64,000 nt of DNA, taken from the NCBI RefSeq assembly GCF_021608185.1, contig NZ_JAKIHN010000002.1, positions 248,001 through 312,000 of the forward strand. Reading direction: 5' to 3'. A program made the position numbers and the translations under genes. The notes beneath the pieces are model-generated. The model saw only the letters and a list, made by a program, of their open reading frames with translations. It had not been told where the DNA came from and did not search any database. Of this stretch, positions 54,244 through 63,185 are shown in pieces. Position 1 is the stretch's first letter. The number at the start of each line of letters is the position of its first letter. Origin of the DNA: Flavobacterium anseongense. Lineage in GTDB: Bacteria; Bacteroidota; Bacteroidia; Flavobacteriales; Flavobacteriaceae.

Positions 54244-55419
54244 TTATTCTTTTATAAATTTTCCATTACTCAAATTATTACCACTACTTTTTACTGAATA
54301 AGTATAAAGTCCTTTAGGAAGTTCTGAAATATTAATTAAAGTTTCATTTTCAAATTTTTTAGTCAAAATAAGTTTCGCAGACATATCAAAAACAGAAATC
54401 AGGTAGATTACACCAACTTTACCTGAAATTTTTATAAAATCTTTTGACGGATTTGGAGACAAAATAATTTGATTTGTCAAAATCAAATTCTCATTATTTA
54501 AGCTATTACATTGAATGCAGTTTTTTTGAAATGTAATTGAATTATCGACCACAATTTGATTATCAAACAAATTTCCTTGATCACAATTTCCTTTTAGTTG
54601 ATACTCTAACCATGGCAAAATATAGCTGTTAATTATATTTTGCTGCACTATTCTGGTTATTGTCGGCTGTGGCGAACAGGATGATTCTCCAATTCCACAA
54701 AATAAATTACTGTTTGCCATTTGGCAATGACTTCCTCCAATAATATTTATAAGCGTTTTACATGAACTAACCAAATCATCATACATAAGGATTTGATTTG
54801 ATATTGGTGGTGTTACGCAATCATTAACTCCGGCAAAAATTAATGATGGAATTGTTACAGAAGCTGCCGCCTGAACTGCTGAAGGTGTTGTTTCTGCTGC
54901 AGCAAAATTTACTAATGTTTTAATATTTGGATTTAATTGAGCAGCTAAAAAAGAAGCACCGCCTCCCATACTATGCCCCATAACAGCATTCATGACGCTT
55001 ATTCTATTGTAAAAAAGAGAAGAAGAATTATTCCCTAAAACTGTCATTTGATCTAAAACAAATGACAAATCCTTTCCAAAATCAAGATGAGATGGAGAAA
55101 ATGTGCCTTCTGTTTTTGGAAAAATCATAATATAACCATTGGGAACTAAAAAATTCCAATAATTTTGATAAGCATCCCAAGTCATTAGAAATCCATGACC
55201 AAAACTTAAAACCGGAAAAGTAGCACTAGTTGAAGTAGTCATGGCAACATTATCGCCTGTTACATCAGATGGATAATATATTTCTGTTGCAATAACTCGA
55301 TTACCTCTTGAAGAATCTGTAAAATTAATAGTTGTATGTCCTATTTGAAATGGCTGGGAAAAACTAAAATGAATAACAAAAAGTAATAAAATGGTAATTA
55401 TAAATTTCGTTGTTTTCAT
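54244..55419 (-). CDS. Secreted alpha/beta-hydrolase (esterase-like) with T9SS sorting domain
   Basis: A 391-residue secreted enzyme. Signal peptide to about residue 21. Hydrolase core: FGHGF (oxyanion region), GHSMGGG (nucleophile Ser150) and a later GGSHC with the likely catalytic His. The C-terminal 75 residues (ILSPNPSKDFIKI..LPKGLYTYSVKSSG..GKFIKE) form a type A sorting domain for export by the type IX system. Cutinase/chlorophyllase-like polyester or lipid cleavage is possible; the substrate is unknown. The 120 bp between kup and this gene show nothing recognisable. Confidence 0.87.
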   Translation of the reverse strand: MKTTKFIITILLLFVIHFSFSQPFQIGHTTINFTDSSRGNRVIATEIYYPSDVTGDNVAMTTSTSATFPVLSFGHGFLMTWDAYQNYWNFLVPNGYIMIFPKTEGTFSPSHLDFGKDLSFVLDQMTVLGNNSSSLFYNRISVMNAVMGHSMGGGASFLAAQLNPNIKTLVNFAAAETTPSAVQAAASVTIPSLIFAGVNDCVTPPISNQILMYDDLVSSCKTLINIIGGSHCQMANSNLFCGIGESSCSPQPTITRIVQQNIINSYILPWLEYQLKGNCDQGNLFDNQIVVDNSITFQKNCIQCNSLNNENLILTNQIILSPNPSKDFIKISGKVGVIYLISVFDMSAKLILTKKFENETLINISELPKGLYTYSVKSSGNNLSNGKFIKE

Positions 55420-55442
55420 CCTGAAGATTTTATTTGTAATAT

Positions 55443-55471
55443 CAAATATATCGAATAAAAAATCTATTCAA
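55443..55471 (-). promoter_or_regulatory. Promoter of the T9SS esterase gene
   Basis: On the minus strand, TTG (55471-55469), an 18-bp spacer, then TATATTTG (55450-55443), 23 bp before the ATG. This fits the Bacteroidota consensus well. Confidence 0.65.
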
Positions 55472-55487
55472 TATTTAGCTAGTTAAA

Positions 55488-55521
55488 TTTGAGTTAAGAT
55501 AACAAAAAAGCAATATCTTTG
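55488..55521 (+). promoter_or_regulatory. Promoter of the RsmB/NOP methyltransferase gene
   Basis: TTTG (55488-55491), a 22-bp spacer, then TATCTTTG (55514-55521), 20 bp before the ATG. It lies back to back with the promoter of the divergent esterase. Confidence 0.68.
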
Positions 55522-55541
55522 CCCGCTGATTTTTTTACACT

Positions 55542-56762
55542 ATGCGATTACATCGAAATTTAGTTTACACCACGATTGACTCTTTAAACGCTATCTTCAA
55601 CGAAGGAGAATACGCCGATAAAGTAGTTGCCCGTGCTTTAAAAAAAGACAAACGTTGGGGAAGTTCCGATAGAAAATTTGTTGCCGAAACTATCTACGAA
55701 GTAGTTCGCTGGAAAAGACTATATGCCGAAATTGCCGAAGTAAAAGAACCTTTCAACCGTGAAGATTTATGGAGAATGTTTGCTGTTTGGGCTGTTTTAA
55801 GAGGTTATCCAATTCCGGATTGGAGACAATTAGAAGGAACTCCGGAAAGGAAAATAAAAGGAAGATTTGATGAACTTTCTAAAATTAGAAAAATGCGCGA
55901 ATCTATTCCGGATTGGATGGATGAATTAGGCGTAAAAGAATTAGGAGAATCTGTTTGGACCAAAGAAATTGCAGCACAAAACCAACCTGCAAAAGTTATC
56001 CTTCGCGTAAATACCTTAAAAACTACAAAGGAAAATCTGCGTTCACTTTTGATGGATTTAAACATCGAAACCGAATTTTTGAAAGACCAACCCGATGCAC
56101 TAGTCTTAAAAGAAAGAGCAAATGTCTTTTTGACCGATGCATTCAAAGAAGGAATGTTTGAAGTTCAGGATGCATCTTCACAATTAGTAGCTGCTTTCCT
56201 GGATGTTCAACCCGGAATGAGAGTTGTTGATACTTGTGCCGGTGCCGGTGGAAAAACATTACACATGGCTTCATTAATGCAAAACAAAGGGCAATTAATT
56301 GCAATGGATTTGTATGAAAGTAAACTAAAACAATTAAAATTAAGAGCCAAAAGAAATGGCGCTTTCAATATAGAATATCGTATAATTGACACTACTAAAG
56401 TGATCAAGAAATTACACGAAAAAGCAGACAGAGTCTTAATTGACGCACCATGTAGCGGCTTGGGAGTTTTAAAAAGAAATCCAGATGCCAAATGGAAATT
56501 GCAACCTGAATTTATCGATAATATCAAAAAAGTACAGGCCGAAGTTTTAGAAAATTATTCTAAAATAGTAAAGCCCGGCGGTAAGTTAGTTTATGCAACC
56601 TGCTCTGTCTTACCTTCTGAAAATCAGGAACAAATTAAGCGTTTCTTAACAACTGAAACCGGAAAAACATTTAATTTTGTTAAAGAAACAAAAATCCTTG
56701 CCCAGGAAACCGGATTTGATGGATTTTACATGGCACTCTTAGAAAGAAAAAAAGAAATATAA
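55542..56762 (+). CDS. RsmB/NOP-family RNA (m5C) methyltransferase
   Basis: A 406-residue RNA cytosine-C5 methyltransferase. An N-terminal helical domain (about 1-140) is followed by the catalytic domain: VVDTCAGAGGKTLHMAS for SAM, VLIDAPCSGLGVLKRNPD with the release Cys, and LVYATCSVLPSENQEQI with the catalytic Cys. Both Cys are present. It resembles enzymes that modify 16S rRNA, but tRNA targets cannot be excluded. Its own promoter and a gap of only 8 bp to the next gene suggest a two-gene unit with endonuclease I. Confidence 0.9.
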   Translation: MRLHRNLVYTTIDSLNAIFNEGEYADKVVARALKKDKRWGSSDRKFVAETIYEVVRWKRLYAEIAEVKEPFNREDLWRMFAVWAVLRGYPIPDWRQLEGTPERKIKGRFDELSKIRKMRESIPDWMDELGVKELGESVWTKEIAAQNQPAKVILRVNTLKTTKENLRSLLMDLNIETEFLKDQPDALVLKERANVFLTDAFKEGMFEVQDASSQLVAAFLDVQPGMRVVDTCAGAGGKTLHMASLMQNKGQLIAMDLYESKLKQLKLRAKRNGAFNIEYRIIDTTKVIKKLHEKADRVLIDAPCSGLGVLKRNPDAKWKLQPEFIDNIKKVQAEVLENYSKIVKPGGKLVYATCSVLPSENQEQIKRFLTTETGKTFNFVKETKILAQETGFDGFYMALLERKKEI

Positions 56763-56769
56763 AAAACAA

Positions 56770-57870
56770 ATGAAAAAAATTACCTCACTTTTATTATTAT
56801 TAAACATTGCCATAGCTTTTTCACAAAATGGAGCTCCTGCCAGTCCATATTATAACGGATTCAACTGGACTCTAACAGGAAGCAACTTGAAAAATGCATT
56901 AGCAACAAAAATCATAACTACGCATACACATGAATTAGTTTATTCACAAACAGATAATGCACTAGCTATTTTAGATCTGGATCCTGCAGATGCTACTAAC
57001 ACCAATGTATTACTTGTTTATGGATTTAGCAGCAACCTATGTCCAGCAGCTTCGAGCGATGACAAAGATCATAGAAGAAGAGATGCCAGCATGCAAGATG
57101 ACGGATCTGCAAATCCTTGTCTTTATAATAGAGAACACACTTTCCCTAAAGCGTTGGGAGTTCCTGATTTGGGAACATCCGGACCTGGTGCGGATTTACA
57201 TCACTTAAGAGCAGCAGACAAAAAAAGAAACGCTGATAGGGATAATGATAAATTTTTTAATGGATCGGGGAATTCATTTGAAAGTGGAACGAACTGGTAT
57301 CCCGGCGATGAATGGAAAGGTGATATAGCACGAATGATGATGTATATGTATTTGAGATATGGTGATCAATGCCTTCCGATAAATGTTGGAGTAGGAACAC
57401 CAGTAGCATCCGATGCAAATATGATAGATTTATTTTTGCAATGGAATGCAGAAGACCCTGTTTCCCAATTTGAAGACAACCGAAACACCTATTTAGGAAA
57501 CGCTTCAAACACTTACGGACAAGGAAATAGAAACCCATTCATTGACAATCCTTATTTAGCTACAGTAATTTGGGGCGGACCAACAGCTCAAAACAGATGG
57601 CCTACTATTTTCTTAGCAAACCCAACTTTTGATTTGGCAGATTCAGTTTCAATTTATCCAAATCCAGCTTCTGATGTTGTAAATATTACTACTGATGTTG
57701 TTCTCGATGAAATTGATATTATCACCATAAACGGTCAGGTTTTACAGCAAATAAAAAATCCTGTCATTCAGAATAACACCTATACAATTGGCAATTTGCC
57801 TAAAGGTTTTTATTTCGTGAAATTATCTTCTGCAACTAATTCTGTTACCAAAAAAGTGTTGATAAACTAG
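56770..57870 (+). CDS. Secreted endonuclease I with T9SS sorting domain
   Basis: A 366-residue secreted nuclease: signal peptide to about residue 18 (AIAFSQN), catalytic core with YNREHTFPKALGVP (the conserved His) and GADLHHLRAADKKRNADRDNDKFF. The C-terminal 75 residues (VSIYPNPASDVVNIT..LPKGFYFVKLSSATNSVTKKVLIN) form a type A sorting domain. Nuclease scavenging of external DNA as a phosphate or nucleoside source is likely. It starts 8 bp after the methyltransferase; a terminator follows at 57892. Confidence 0.92.
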   Translation: MKKITSLLLLLNIAIAFSQNGAPASPYYNGFNWTLTGSNLKNALATKIITTHTHELVYSQTDNALAILDLDPADATNTNVLLVYGFSSNLCPAASSDDKDHRRRDASMQDDGSANPCLYNREHTFPKALGVPDLGTSGPGADLHHLRAADKKRNADRDNDKFFNGSGNSFESGTNWYPGDEWKGDIARMMMYMYLRYGDQCLPINVGVGTPVASDANMIDLFLQWNAEDPVSQFEDNRNTYLGNASNTYGQGNRNPFIDNPYLATVIWGGPTAQNRWPTIFLANPTFDLADSVSIYPNPASDVVNITTDVVLDEIDIITINGQVLQQIKNPVIQNNTYTIGNLPKGFYFVKLSSATNSVTKKVLIN

Positions 57871-57891
57871 ATTTATAACTCCAATTTATAG

Positions 57892-57925
57892 AAAAAAGCT
57901 ATTGAAATTCAATAGCTTTTTTTTG
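57892..57925 (+). terminator. Rho-independent terminator after endonuclease I
   Basis: Stem AAAAAAGCTATTG (57892-57904) with CAATAGCTTTTTT (57910-57922), loop AAATT, T-run continuing to 57925. Confidence 0.9.
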
Positions 57926-57974
57926 TTTTTAGTACACCATTAGCATTCCTTTAAACGAGAAAACGTTGATTTTC

Positions 57975-58006
57975 TTTGAATTTTCGGTGCTTCTTTAGTA
58001 TCTTTC
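57975..58006 (+). promoter_or_regulatory. Candidate promoter of the DUF349 gene
   Basis: TTTG (57975-57978), a 20-bp spacer, then TATCTTTC (57999-58006), one mismatch from TAnnTTTG, 36 bp before the ATG. Confidence 0.45.
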
Positions 58007-58042
58007 GCCCTCAAAATGTGTAACCCTTAAAACATTTTCAAA

Positions 58043-60250
58043 ATGTTAGAAGAAAAGAATGATAACCTGCTTGAAGCAGATGGAAACGTAACCGATGAAT
58101 CTCAAGAAGTGACCATCGCTGAAAATCAAGAGATTCTTGTTGAAAATCAAGAAGAAGCAGAAGCTATATCAGAAGAAGAAACTAGCGTTAGCGAACCGAC
58201 GGAGCAAGCTGTTGCTGATGTAGAAGCCGTTGAAGAAGTGGTTGATCTAAAAGCTGCCATTTTAACCGAAGCCCTTACAGAAGATGAACTCGAAGTTGCT
58301 GCCGAAAGAGAAGCACTTGTTGAAGAAACTGTTGAGCCTAAAGTAAAGAAAGCTAAATCAAAAGCTACAACTGAAGTAGTAGAAGAGACAGTTGAATTGA
58401 CTGACGAACAAGTTGCTGATGACTCTCCGGTAATCGAGAGTGACAGCCAATCGGTAATCAATGCCATCGAAGAAGTAAACGCAGAAGAAAGCGAAGACGA
58501 AACATTAAAAGACCGTCATGATATTCCAATGCTCGATTACGATGCTTTATCAATGGAGCAATTGGTTGATGAATTAGGCGAGTTAGTTGTTGTCGAAAAA
58601 CTAATGTCAGTTAAAGACCATGTTGAAGAACTAAAAAAATCATTCTTATCAAAATACCATCATTTTATTGATGAAAAGAAAGAGGAATTTCATGCTGAAA
58701 ATCCGGATACAACCGAAGATTTTCATTATCATTTCCCATTAAAAGTAAAATTTGACCAATTATATTCTCAATACAGAGACAAAAAAAATAGCCATTTCCA
58801 AAGCCTGCAAAACAATCTAAAAGCAAATTTAGAAAATAGATTGGCGATTGTAGAGGAATTGAAAAACCTAATCCACAGCCAAGACAGCATTCCGGTTACT
58901 TTAAAGAAATTTAACGATATCAGAGACCGATGGAAAGTGGCTGGTCCAATTCCGAAAGACAAATACAATCACGTTTGGAATAACTATCACTTTCATTTAG
59001 AGAATTTCTACGATGTGCTTCACTTAGACAGAGAAATTCGCGATTTGGATTTCAAACACAATCTAGTTCAAAAGCTTAAAATCATTGAGCGTGTTGAAGA
59101 ATTGGTAAAAGAAGAAGATATCAACAAAGCTTTCCGTGAATTACAGGATTTACACCGAATCTGGAAAGAAGATATTGGTCCGGTTTCAAGAGAAAATCGT
59201 GAAGAAATTTGGAATAAATTCAGTGAATTAACCAAACAAATGCACGACAAACGCGAAGGTTTATTTGAAAAACTTCGTGAAGTTGAAAAGGCAAATCTGG
59301 AGAAGAAAAAAGAAATCATTGCCCAAATCGAAGTTTTAGCACAAGAGAAAGTAAACTCTCATGCGGCTTGGTTAGGTCAAATCGAAAAAGTAGAAGCCTT
59401 GCGCAATCAGTTCTTCGGCGCAGGAAAAGTTCCGGCTGAAGTTACTGACCAAACTTGGACCGAATTTAAAAATGCAGTAAGAAGTTTCAACGTTTTGAAA
59501 AACTCATTCTACAAAGACATTAAGAAAGACCAAAACGATAACCTTTCTAAAAAACAAGCTTTAGTTGCCAAAGCAATCGAATTAAAAGACAATACAGATT
59601 TTGCTGCCACTACACCACTATTCAAACAAATTCAGGAAGAATGGAAAACGATTGGTCATGTGCCAAGAAAATTTTCGGATAAACTTTGGGCTGAATTCAG
59701 AGGTGCTTGTAACGAATATTTCGAAAAGTTAAAAGAGCAAAAATCTGAAGCCAATGCCGAAGAAATAGAAGCATTCGAAAAGAAAAAAGCTTATTTAGAA
59801 ACCATAAAATCATTTGAACTTATTGGCGAACACAAAGCCGATTTGGATGCTATCAAGGCACATATCGAAACATGGAAAAGCTTTGGAAAAGTTCCTTTTG
59901 CACGCAGACATATCGAAGGTAAATTCAATAAAATCTTAGATGCTTTGTTCGAAAAATTGAGCTCAAGCAAAAAAGACAACGAAATGGCGCGTTATGCAAA
60001 TCGTTTAGACAATCTTTCAGGTGCAGAAAACACCAGAAAATTGGATAATGAAAAAGTATTCATCATGCGCAAGATTGAAGAAGTTCAAAGCAATCTTTTC
60101 CAATTGGAGAATAATATTCAGTTTTTTGCCAATGCTAAAAAAGATAATCCATTAGTAAAAGAAGTAATGAACAATATTGAGAAACAAAAAGAAGAATTAG
60201 CTACTTGGAAAGAAAAGCTAAAACAACTTAGAAGTATCAAATCAGAATAA
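58043..60250 (+). CDS. DUF349 repeat protein with acidic N-terminus
   Basis: A 735-residue cytoplasmic protein. Residues 1-165 are strongly acidic (Glu/Val/Ala-rich) and probably disordered. The rest is a series of helical DUF349 units, each with a W-x-x-x-G-P-(I/V) or W-x-x-(I/V)-G-x-(V/I)-P turn: RWKVAGPIPKDKYNHVW, WKEDIGPVSRENREEIW, FFGAGKVPAEVTDQTW, WKTIGHVPRKFSDKLW, WKSFGKVPFARRHIEGKF. That makes five units. No enzymatic motif is visible. DUF349 proteins are linked to nucleic-acid or ribosome-associated roles in some bacteria, but function here is unknown. Confidence 0.9.
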   Translation: MLEEKNDNLLEADGNVTDESQEVTIAENQEILVENQEEAEAISEEETSVSEPTEQAVADVEAVEEVVDLKAAILTEALTEDELEVAAEREALVEETVEPKVKKAKSKATTEVVEETVELTDEQVADDSPVIESDSQSVINAIEEVNAEESEDETLKDRHDIPMLDYDALSMEQLVDELGELVVVEKLMSVKDHVEELKKSFLSKYHHFIDEKKEEFHAENPDTTEDFHYHFPLKVKFDQLYSQYRDKKNSHFQSLQNNLKANLENRLAIVEELKNLIHSQDSIPVTLKKFNDIRDRWKVAGPIPKDKYNHVWNNYHFHLENFYDVLHLDREIRDLDFKHNLVQKLKIIERVEELVKEEDINKAFRELQDLHRIWKEDIGPVSRENREEIWNKFSELTKQMHDKREGLFEKLREVEKANLEKKKEIIAQIEVLAQEKVNSHAAWLGQIEKVEALRNQFFGAGKVPAEVTDQTWTEFKNAVRSFNVLKNSFYKDIKKDQNDNLSKKQALVAKAIELKDNTDFAATTPLFKQIQEEWKTIGHVPRKFSDKLWAEFRGACNEYFEKLKEQKSEANAEEIEAFEKKKAYLETIKSFELIGEHKADLDAIKAHIETWKSFGKVPFARRHIEGKFNKILDALFEKLSSSKKDNEMARYANRLDNLSGAENTRKLDNEKVFIMRKIEEVQSNLFQLENNIQFFANAKKDNPLVKEVMNNIEKQKEELATWKEKLKQLRSIKSE

Positions 60251-60252
60251 AT

Positions 60253-60282
60253 AAAAATCCTCTCGTTTTGAGAGGATTTTTT
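60253..60282. terminator. Bidirectional terminator between DUF349 and pyrB
   Basis: Stem AAAAATCCTCTC (60253-60264) with GAGAGGATTTTTT (60270-60282), GTTTT loop, A/T-runs on both sides; the end touches the pyrB stop codon at 60282. Confidence 0.9.
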
Positions 60283-61211
60283 TATGGTTGTATTTTAGAA
60301 GCCAAAAGATAAATTACTGCCATTCGTATTGCCACACCATTTTCGACTTGGTCTAATATGACGGATTGCTTAGAGTCGGCGACATCTGAAGTGATTTCAA
60401 CACCTCTATTTATTGGTCCCGGATGCATGATTACGATTTCTTTTGATAAAGAATCTAAAAGTTGCTTGTCAACGCCATATTGTTGGGCATATTCTCTTGT
60501 TGAAGGAAAGTAATTCACATCCATTCTTTCATTCTGCACGCGAAGCATATTTGCTACATCGCACCACTCGAGTGCTTTTCGCAAGTTTGGCTCGACCGTT
60601 ACACCAAGACTTTCAATGTGTTTTGGAATCAAGGTTTTTGGCCCACAAACTTTAACTTCGGCACCTTGCATTTGTAAAGCATAGATGTTTGACAATGCTA
60701 CTCGCGAATGCAATATATCACCTACGATGACCACCTTCTTTCCTCCTACTTCTCCTAATCGCTCTTTGATAGAATAACTATCCAATAAAGCTTGTGTTGG
60801 ATGTTCATGTGCTCCGTCTCCTGCGTTGATGATACTGGCTTTTACATTTTGTGATAAGAAGTAAGCCGCACCCGGATTTGCATGTCGCATAACCACCATA
60901 TCGACTTTCATCGAAAGAATATTGTTCACTGTGTCAATCAGCGTTTCTCCTTTTTTTACGGAAGATTGTGCTGTTGAAAAACTAATCACATCGGCAGATA
61001 ATCTTTTTTGAGCTAATTCGAAAGAGAGTTTGGTTCGTGTACTGTTTTCGAAAAAAATGTTGGCAATGGTAATGTCACGCAGCGAAGGCACTTTTTTGAT
61101 TGGCCGATTAATGACTTCCTTGAAATGGTCAGCTGTATCAAATATCAAATCGATATCCTGCTTATTCAGATATTTTATCCCTAATAAATGGTTGACTGAT
61201 AGTTCGGACAT
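60282..61211 (-). CDS. pyrB: Aspartate carbamoyltransferase catalytic subunit
   Basis: Joins carbamoyl phosphate and aspartate, the committed step of pyrimidine synthesis. The 309-residue product has FFENSTRTKLSFELA with the carbamoyl-phosphate STRT motif, MRHANPGAAY-like, HPTQALLDSYSI, and the MHPGPINRGVEI motif near the end. It follows pyrR by about 110 bp on the same strand, with a dispersed repeat in the gap. No pyrI regulatory subunit was seen in this window. Confidence 0.96.
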   Translation of the reverse strand: MSELSVNHLLGIKYLNKQDIDLIFDTADHFKEVINRPIKKVPSLRDITIANIFFENSTRTKLSFELAQKRLSADVISFSTAQSSVKKGETLIDTVNNILSMKVDMVVMRHANPGAAYFLSQNVKASIINAGDGAHEHPTQALLDSYSIKERLGEVGGKKVVIVGDILHSRVALSNIYALQMQGAEVKVCGPKTLIPKHIESLGVTVEPNLRKALEWCDVANMLRVQNERMDVNYFPSTREYAQQYGVDKQLLDSLSKEIVIMHPGPINRGVEITSDVADSKQSVILDQVENGVAIRMAVIYLLASKIQP

Positions 61212-61268
61212 TTTGTTGTATGTTGTGTTGTATGTTATTGTGTCACCCTGAGCCTGTCGAAGGGCTTT
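61212..61268. repeat. Short repeats in the pyrR-pyrB spacer
   Basis: A direct repeat GTTGTATGTT (61215-61224 and 61227-61236), then TGTCACCCTGAGCCTGTCG (61241-61259) continuing AAGGGC to 61265. The latter, with CCCT/AGGG ends, is a widely dispersed intergenic element in many bacteria. It lies inside the likely pyrR-pyrB transcript. Confidence 0.6.
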
Positions 61269-61320
61269 TCTCTATTATCTTTTTCTTTCTTCTTATCCCT
61301 TATCCCTTTTCCCTCTTGAC

Positions 61321-61854
61321 TTAACTCAAATAAACCGCATCTTCCCCATCCTTTTCTTTCCAGCAGACTTTTACTTTTTCATCGTTAATCACATCTACCT
61401 GACGGCCGCGATAATCGGGTTGTATTGGTAAGTGACGACTAAATCGTCTGTCTATTAATACTAATAACTCTATCTCTGATGGTCTTCCGAAAGACTGTAT
61501 AGCGGTCAACGCAGCTCGAATGCTTCTTCCTGTAAAAAGCACATCGTCAATAAAGACTACTTTTTTATCTTCTACCAGGAAATCGATTTGTGTTTTATTG
61601 GCCTCTAATTGTTTTTCGCCACGACGGAAATCATCGCGAAAAAAAGTGATGTCTAAAAAGCCAAGCGATATATTTTTGATATTGTATTCGGTCTCTAAAA
61701 TGGTCTTCAATCGTTCTGCCAGTGAAACGCCTCGAGGTTGAATGCCTATAAGTACTGAGTTGGAAAAATCGAGGTGATTTTCGATTAACTGACAAGCCAA
61801 ACGATGGAGTATGATATTGACTTCTTTGGAAGTGAGCAATACTTTTTGACTCAT
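61321..61854 (-). CDS. pyrR: PyrR bifunctional protein (pyrimidine regulator / uracil phosphoribosyltransferase)
   Basis: A 177-residue PRTase-fold protein with the PRPP loop VVFIDDVLFTGRSIRAAL and LIGIQPRGVSLAERL. In Firmicutes PyrR binds pyr mRNA and causes attenuation; in other phyla some act mainly as UPRTase. No clear PyrR-type RNA-binding hairpin could be identified upstream of pyrB or pyrR here, so the regulatory role is uncertain. It heads the minus-strand pyrR-pyrB pair. Confidence 0.9.
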   Translation of the reverse strand: MSQKVLLTSKEVNIILHRLACQLIENHLDFSNSVLIGIQPRGVSLAERLKTILETEYNIKNISLGFLDITFFRDDFRRGEKQLEANKTQIDFLVEDKKVVFIDDVLFTGRSIRAALTAIQSFGRPSEIELLVLIDRRFSRHLPIQPDYRGRQVDVINDEKVKVCWKEKDGEDAVYLS

Positions 61855-61997
61855 GATAGTGTTGTTTGGGTGGTAAAAGTAGTATTTTTTATTGAGTGTG
61901 TCAACTGGTGAATAAATTTTAAGTTTATAGTTAAATGTTTTATACCCTTTTTTGCTAATTTTATTAATATTATCAACTCTCAGATTAATTCATATAA

Positions 61998-62456
61998 ATG
62001 ACATCCGAAATAATCCAAACCACACCCGAAAGCGAAATTGTAAGCACCCGAACTGTAAACTTCCCAATAGAACTTGTTTTCAAAGCCTGGTCAGAACCCA
62101 ATCATTTAAAAAACTGGTGGGGACCAAAAGGGTTTACCAATACGTTTAACGAATTCGACTTTAGAGTAGGCGGGAAATGGAGCTTCATCATGCACGGTCC
62201 CGATAAAGGAAATTATGCCAACGAATGTGAGTTTATCAAAATAGAAAAACCAAATCTCATCGCCTGGAAGCGTCATTCAAAACCATTGTTTCAGATTTTA
62301 ACAACCTTTGAAGAACTGTCAAACAATAGCACAAAAATTGTTTTTAAAATGCTTTTTAATACGGTTGAAGAATGCAACAAACTAAGACCGTATGTAGTCG
62401 ATAAAAACGAAGAAAACTTTGATAAGCTCGAAGTAGTATTAGCAAAAATACCTTAA
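61998..62456 (+). CDS. AHSA1/SRPBCC-domain protein
   Basis: A 152-residue START-like (SRPBCC) protein of the AHSA1 family: VSTRTVNFPIELVFKAWSEPNHLKNWWGPKGFTNTFNEFDFRVGGKWSFIMHGPDKGNYANE and TTFEELSNNSTKIVFKMLF. Cytoplasmic. Such proteins bind a hydrophobic ligand or serve as co-chaperones; the ligand is unknown. It lies alone in its stretch, about 140 bp after pyrR on the opposite strand. Confidence 0.88.
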   Translation: MTSEIIQTTPESEIVSTRTVNFPIELVFKAWSEPNHLKNWWGPKGFTNTFNEFDFRVGGKWSFIMHGPDKGNYANECEFIKIEKPNLIAWKRHSKPLFQILTTFEELSNNSTKIVFKMLFNTVEECNKLRPYVVDKNEENFDKLEVVLAKIP

Positions 62457-62578
62457 TTTTTTTGAGGAATTTTTATTTTTCTGAATAAATATCTGACAGT
62501 ATATAAAATATCATTATCTTTATATACCTAAATCTTGAGATGTTACCTGTAGTATTAATAGCTTAAACAAATCAATTT

Positions 62579-63085
62579 ATGAAAAACAAAGTACTTAAAA
62601 GTATTGCTTTGGGCGTTATGATAGCATTCGCTATTGCCTGTCAACCTAAAAAAGAAGAACCAAAAGATGCTGCACCTGCAGTTGATAAAGAAAAAATCAA
62701 AGCCGAAATCGTTGCTATGGAAACCGTAATGGCAGACATGTACAATATGAGAAGTGCTGCTTCTGAAGAATATTATGATGAAAATGCTACCAGTTTCTCC
62801 CAAAACAGACCACCCTTGGTTGGTAAGTTTGCCATTGACAAATCAATAAAAGAAGACTTGGCAAGTTTTCCCGAAGGAGATGTAATTTCTTTCTCTGTAA
62901 ATGAAATATTCCCTTCTAATGATGGCGAACAAGTTGTAGAAATTGGAAGCTATAAAGTAGTAGATGGCAAAGGAGCTGTTAAATTTACCGGAAACTATAT
63001 GAGTCTTTTTGTTAAAAAAGATGGCAAATATGTTTGTATTAGAGACATGGGAGCTTCAGATATGCCTAAAAAAGATACAAAATAA
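62579..63085 (+). CDS. Tandem lipoprotein 1 (NTF2/SnoaL-like)
   Basis: A 168-residue lipoprotein: signal peptide with lipobox AIACQPKK (Cys21), a Lys/Glu/Ala-rich linker, then a mixed alpha/beta domain resembling the SnoaL/DUF4440 (NTF2-like) fold (VAMETVMADMYNMRSAASEEYYDENATSFSQNRPPLVGKFAI, then EVVEIGSYKV, then YVCIRDMGASDMPKK). It is clearly a paralogue of the next gene; they share the start, the domain and the ending. Independently transcribed, as terminators follow each gene. Confidence 0.75.
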   Translation: MKNKVLKSIALGVMIAFAIACQPKKEEPKDAAPAVDKEKIKAEIVAMETVMADMYNMRSAASEEYYDENATSFSQNRPPLVGKFAIDKSIKEDLASFPEGDVISFSVNEIFPSNDGEQVVEIGSYKVVDGKGAVKFTGNYMSLFVKKDGKYVCIRDMGASDMPKKDTK

Positions 63086-63091
63086 AATTAT

Positions 63092-63121
63092 AAAAAGCAC
63101 TTCAATTATGAAGTGCTTTTT
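63092..63121 (+). terminator. Terminator after tandem lipoprotein 1
   Basis: Stem AAAAAGCACTTC (63092-63103) with GAAGTGCTTTTT (63110-63121), loop AATTAT, T-run. Confidence 0.88.
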
Positions 63122-63185
63122 TACTGACTTATCAGCCCTAAATCTTGTTAACCTAAAATTTTATTAATTTTTAATCAACCGATTT

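Noticed and set aside
61212-61320. Possible PyrR-type attenuator between pyrR and pyrB
   Set aside because: Only short repeats are seen; no T-run terminator or PyrR-binding hairpin could be identified.
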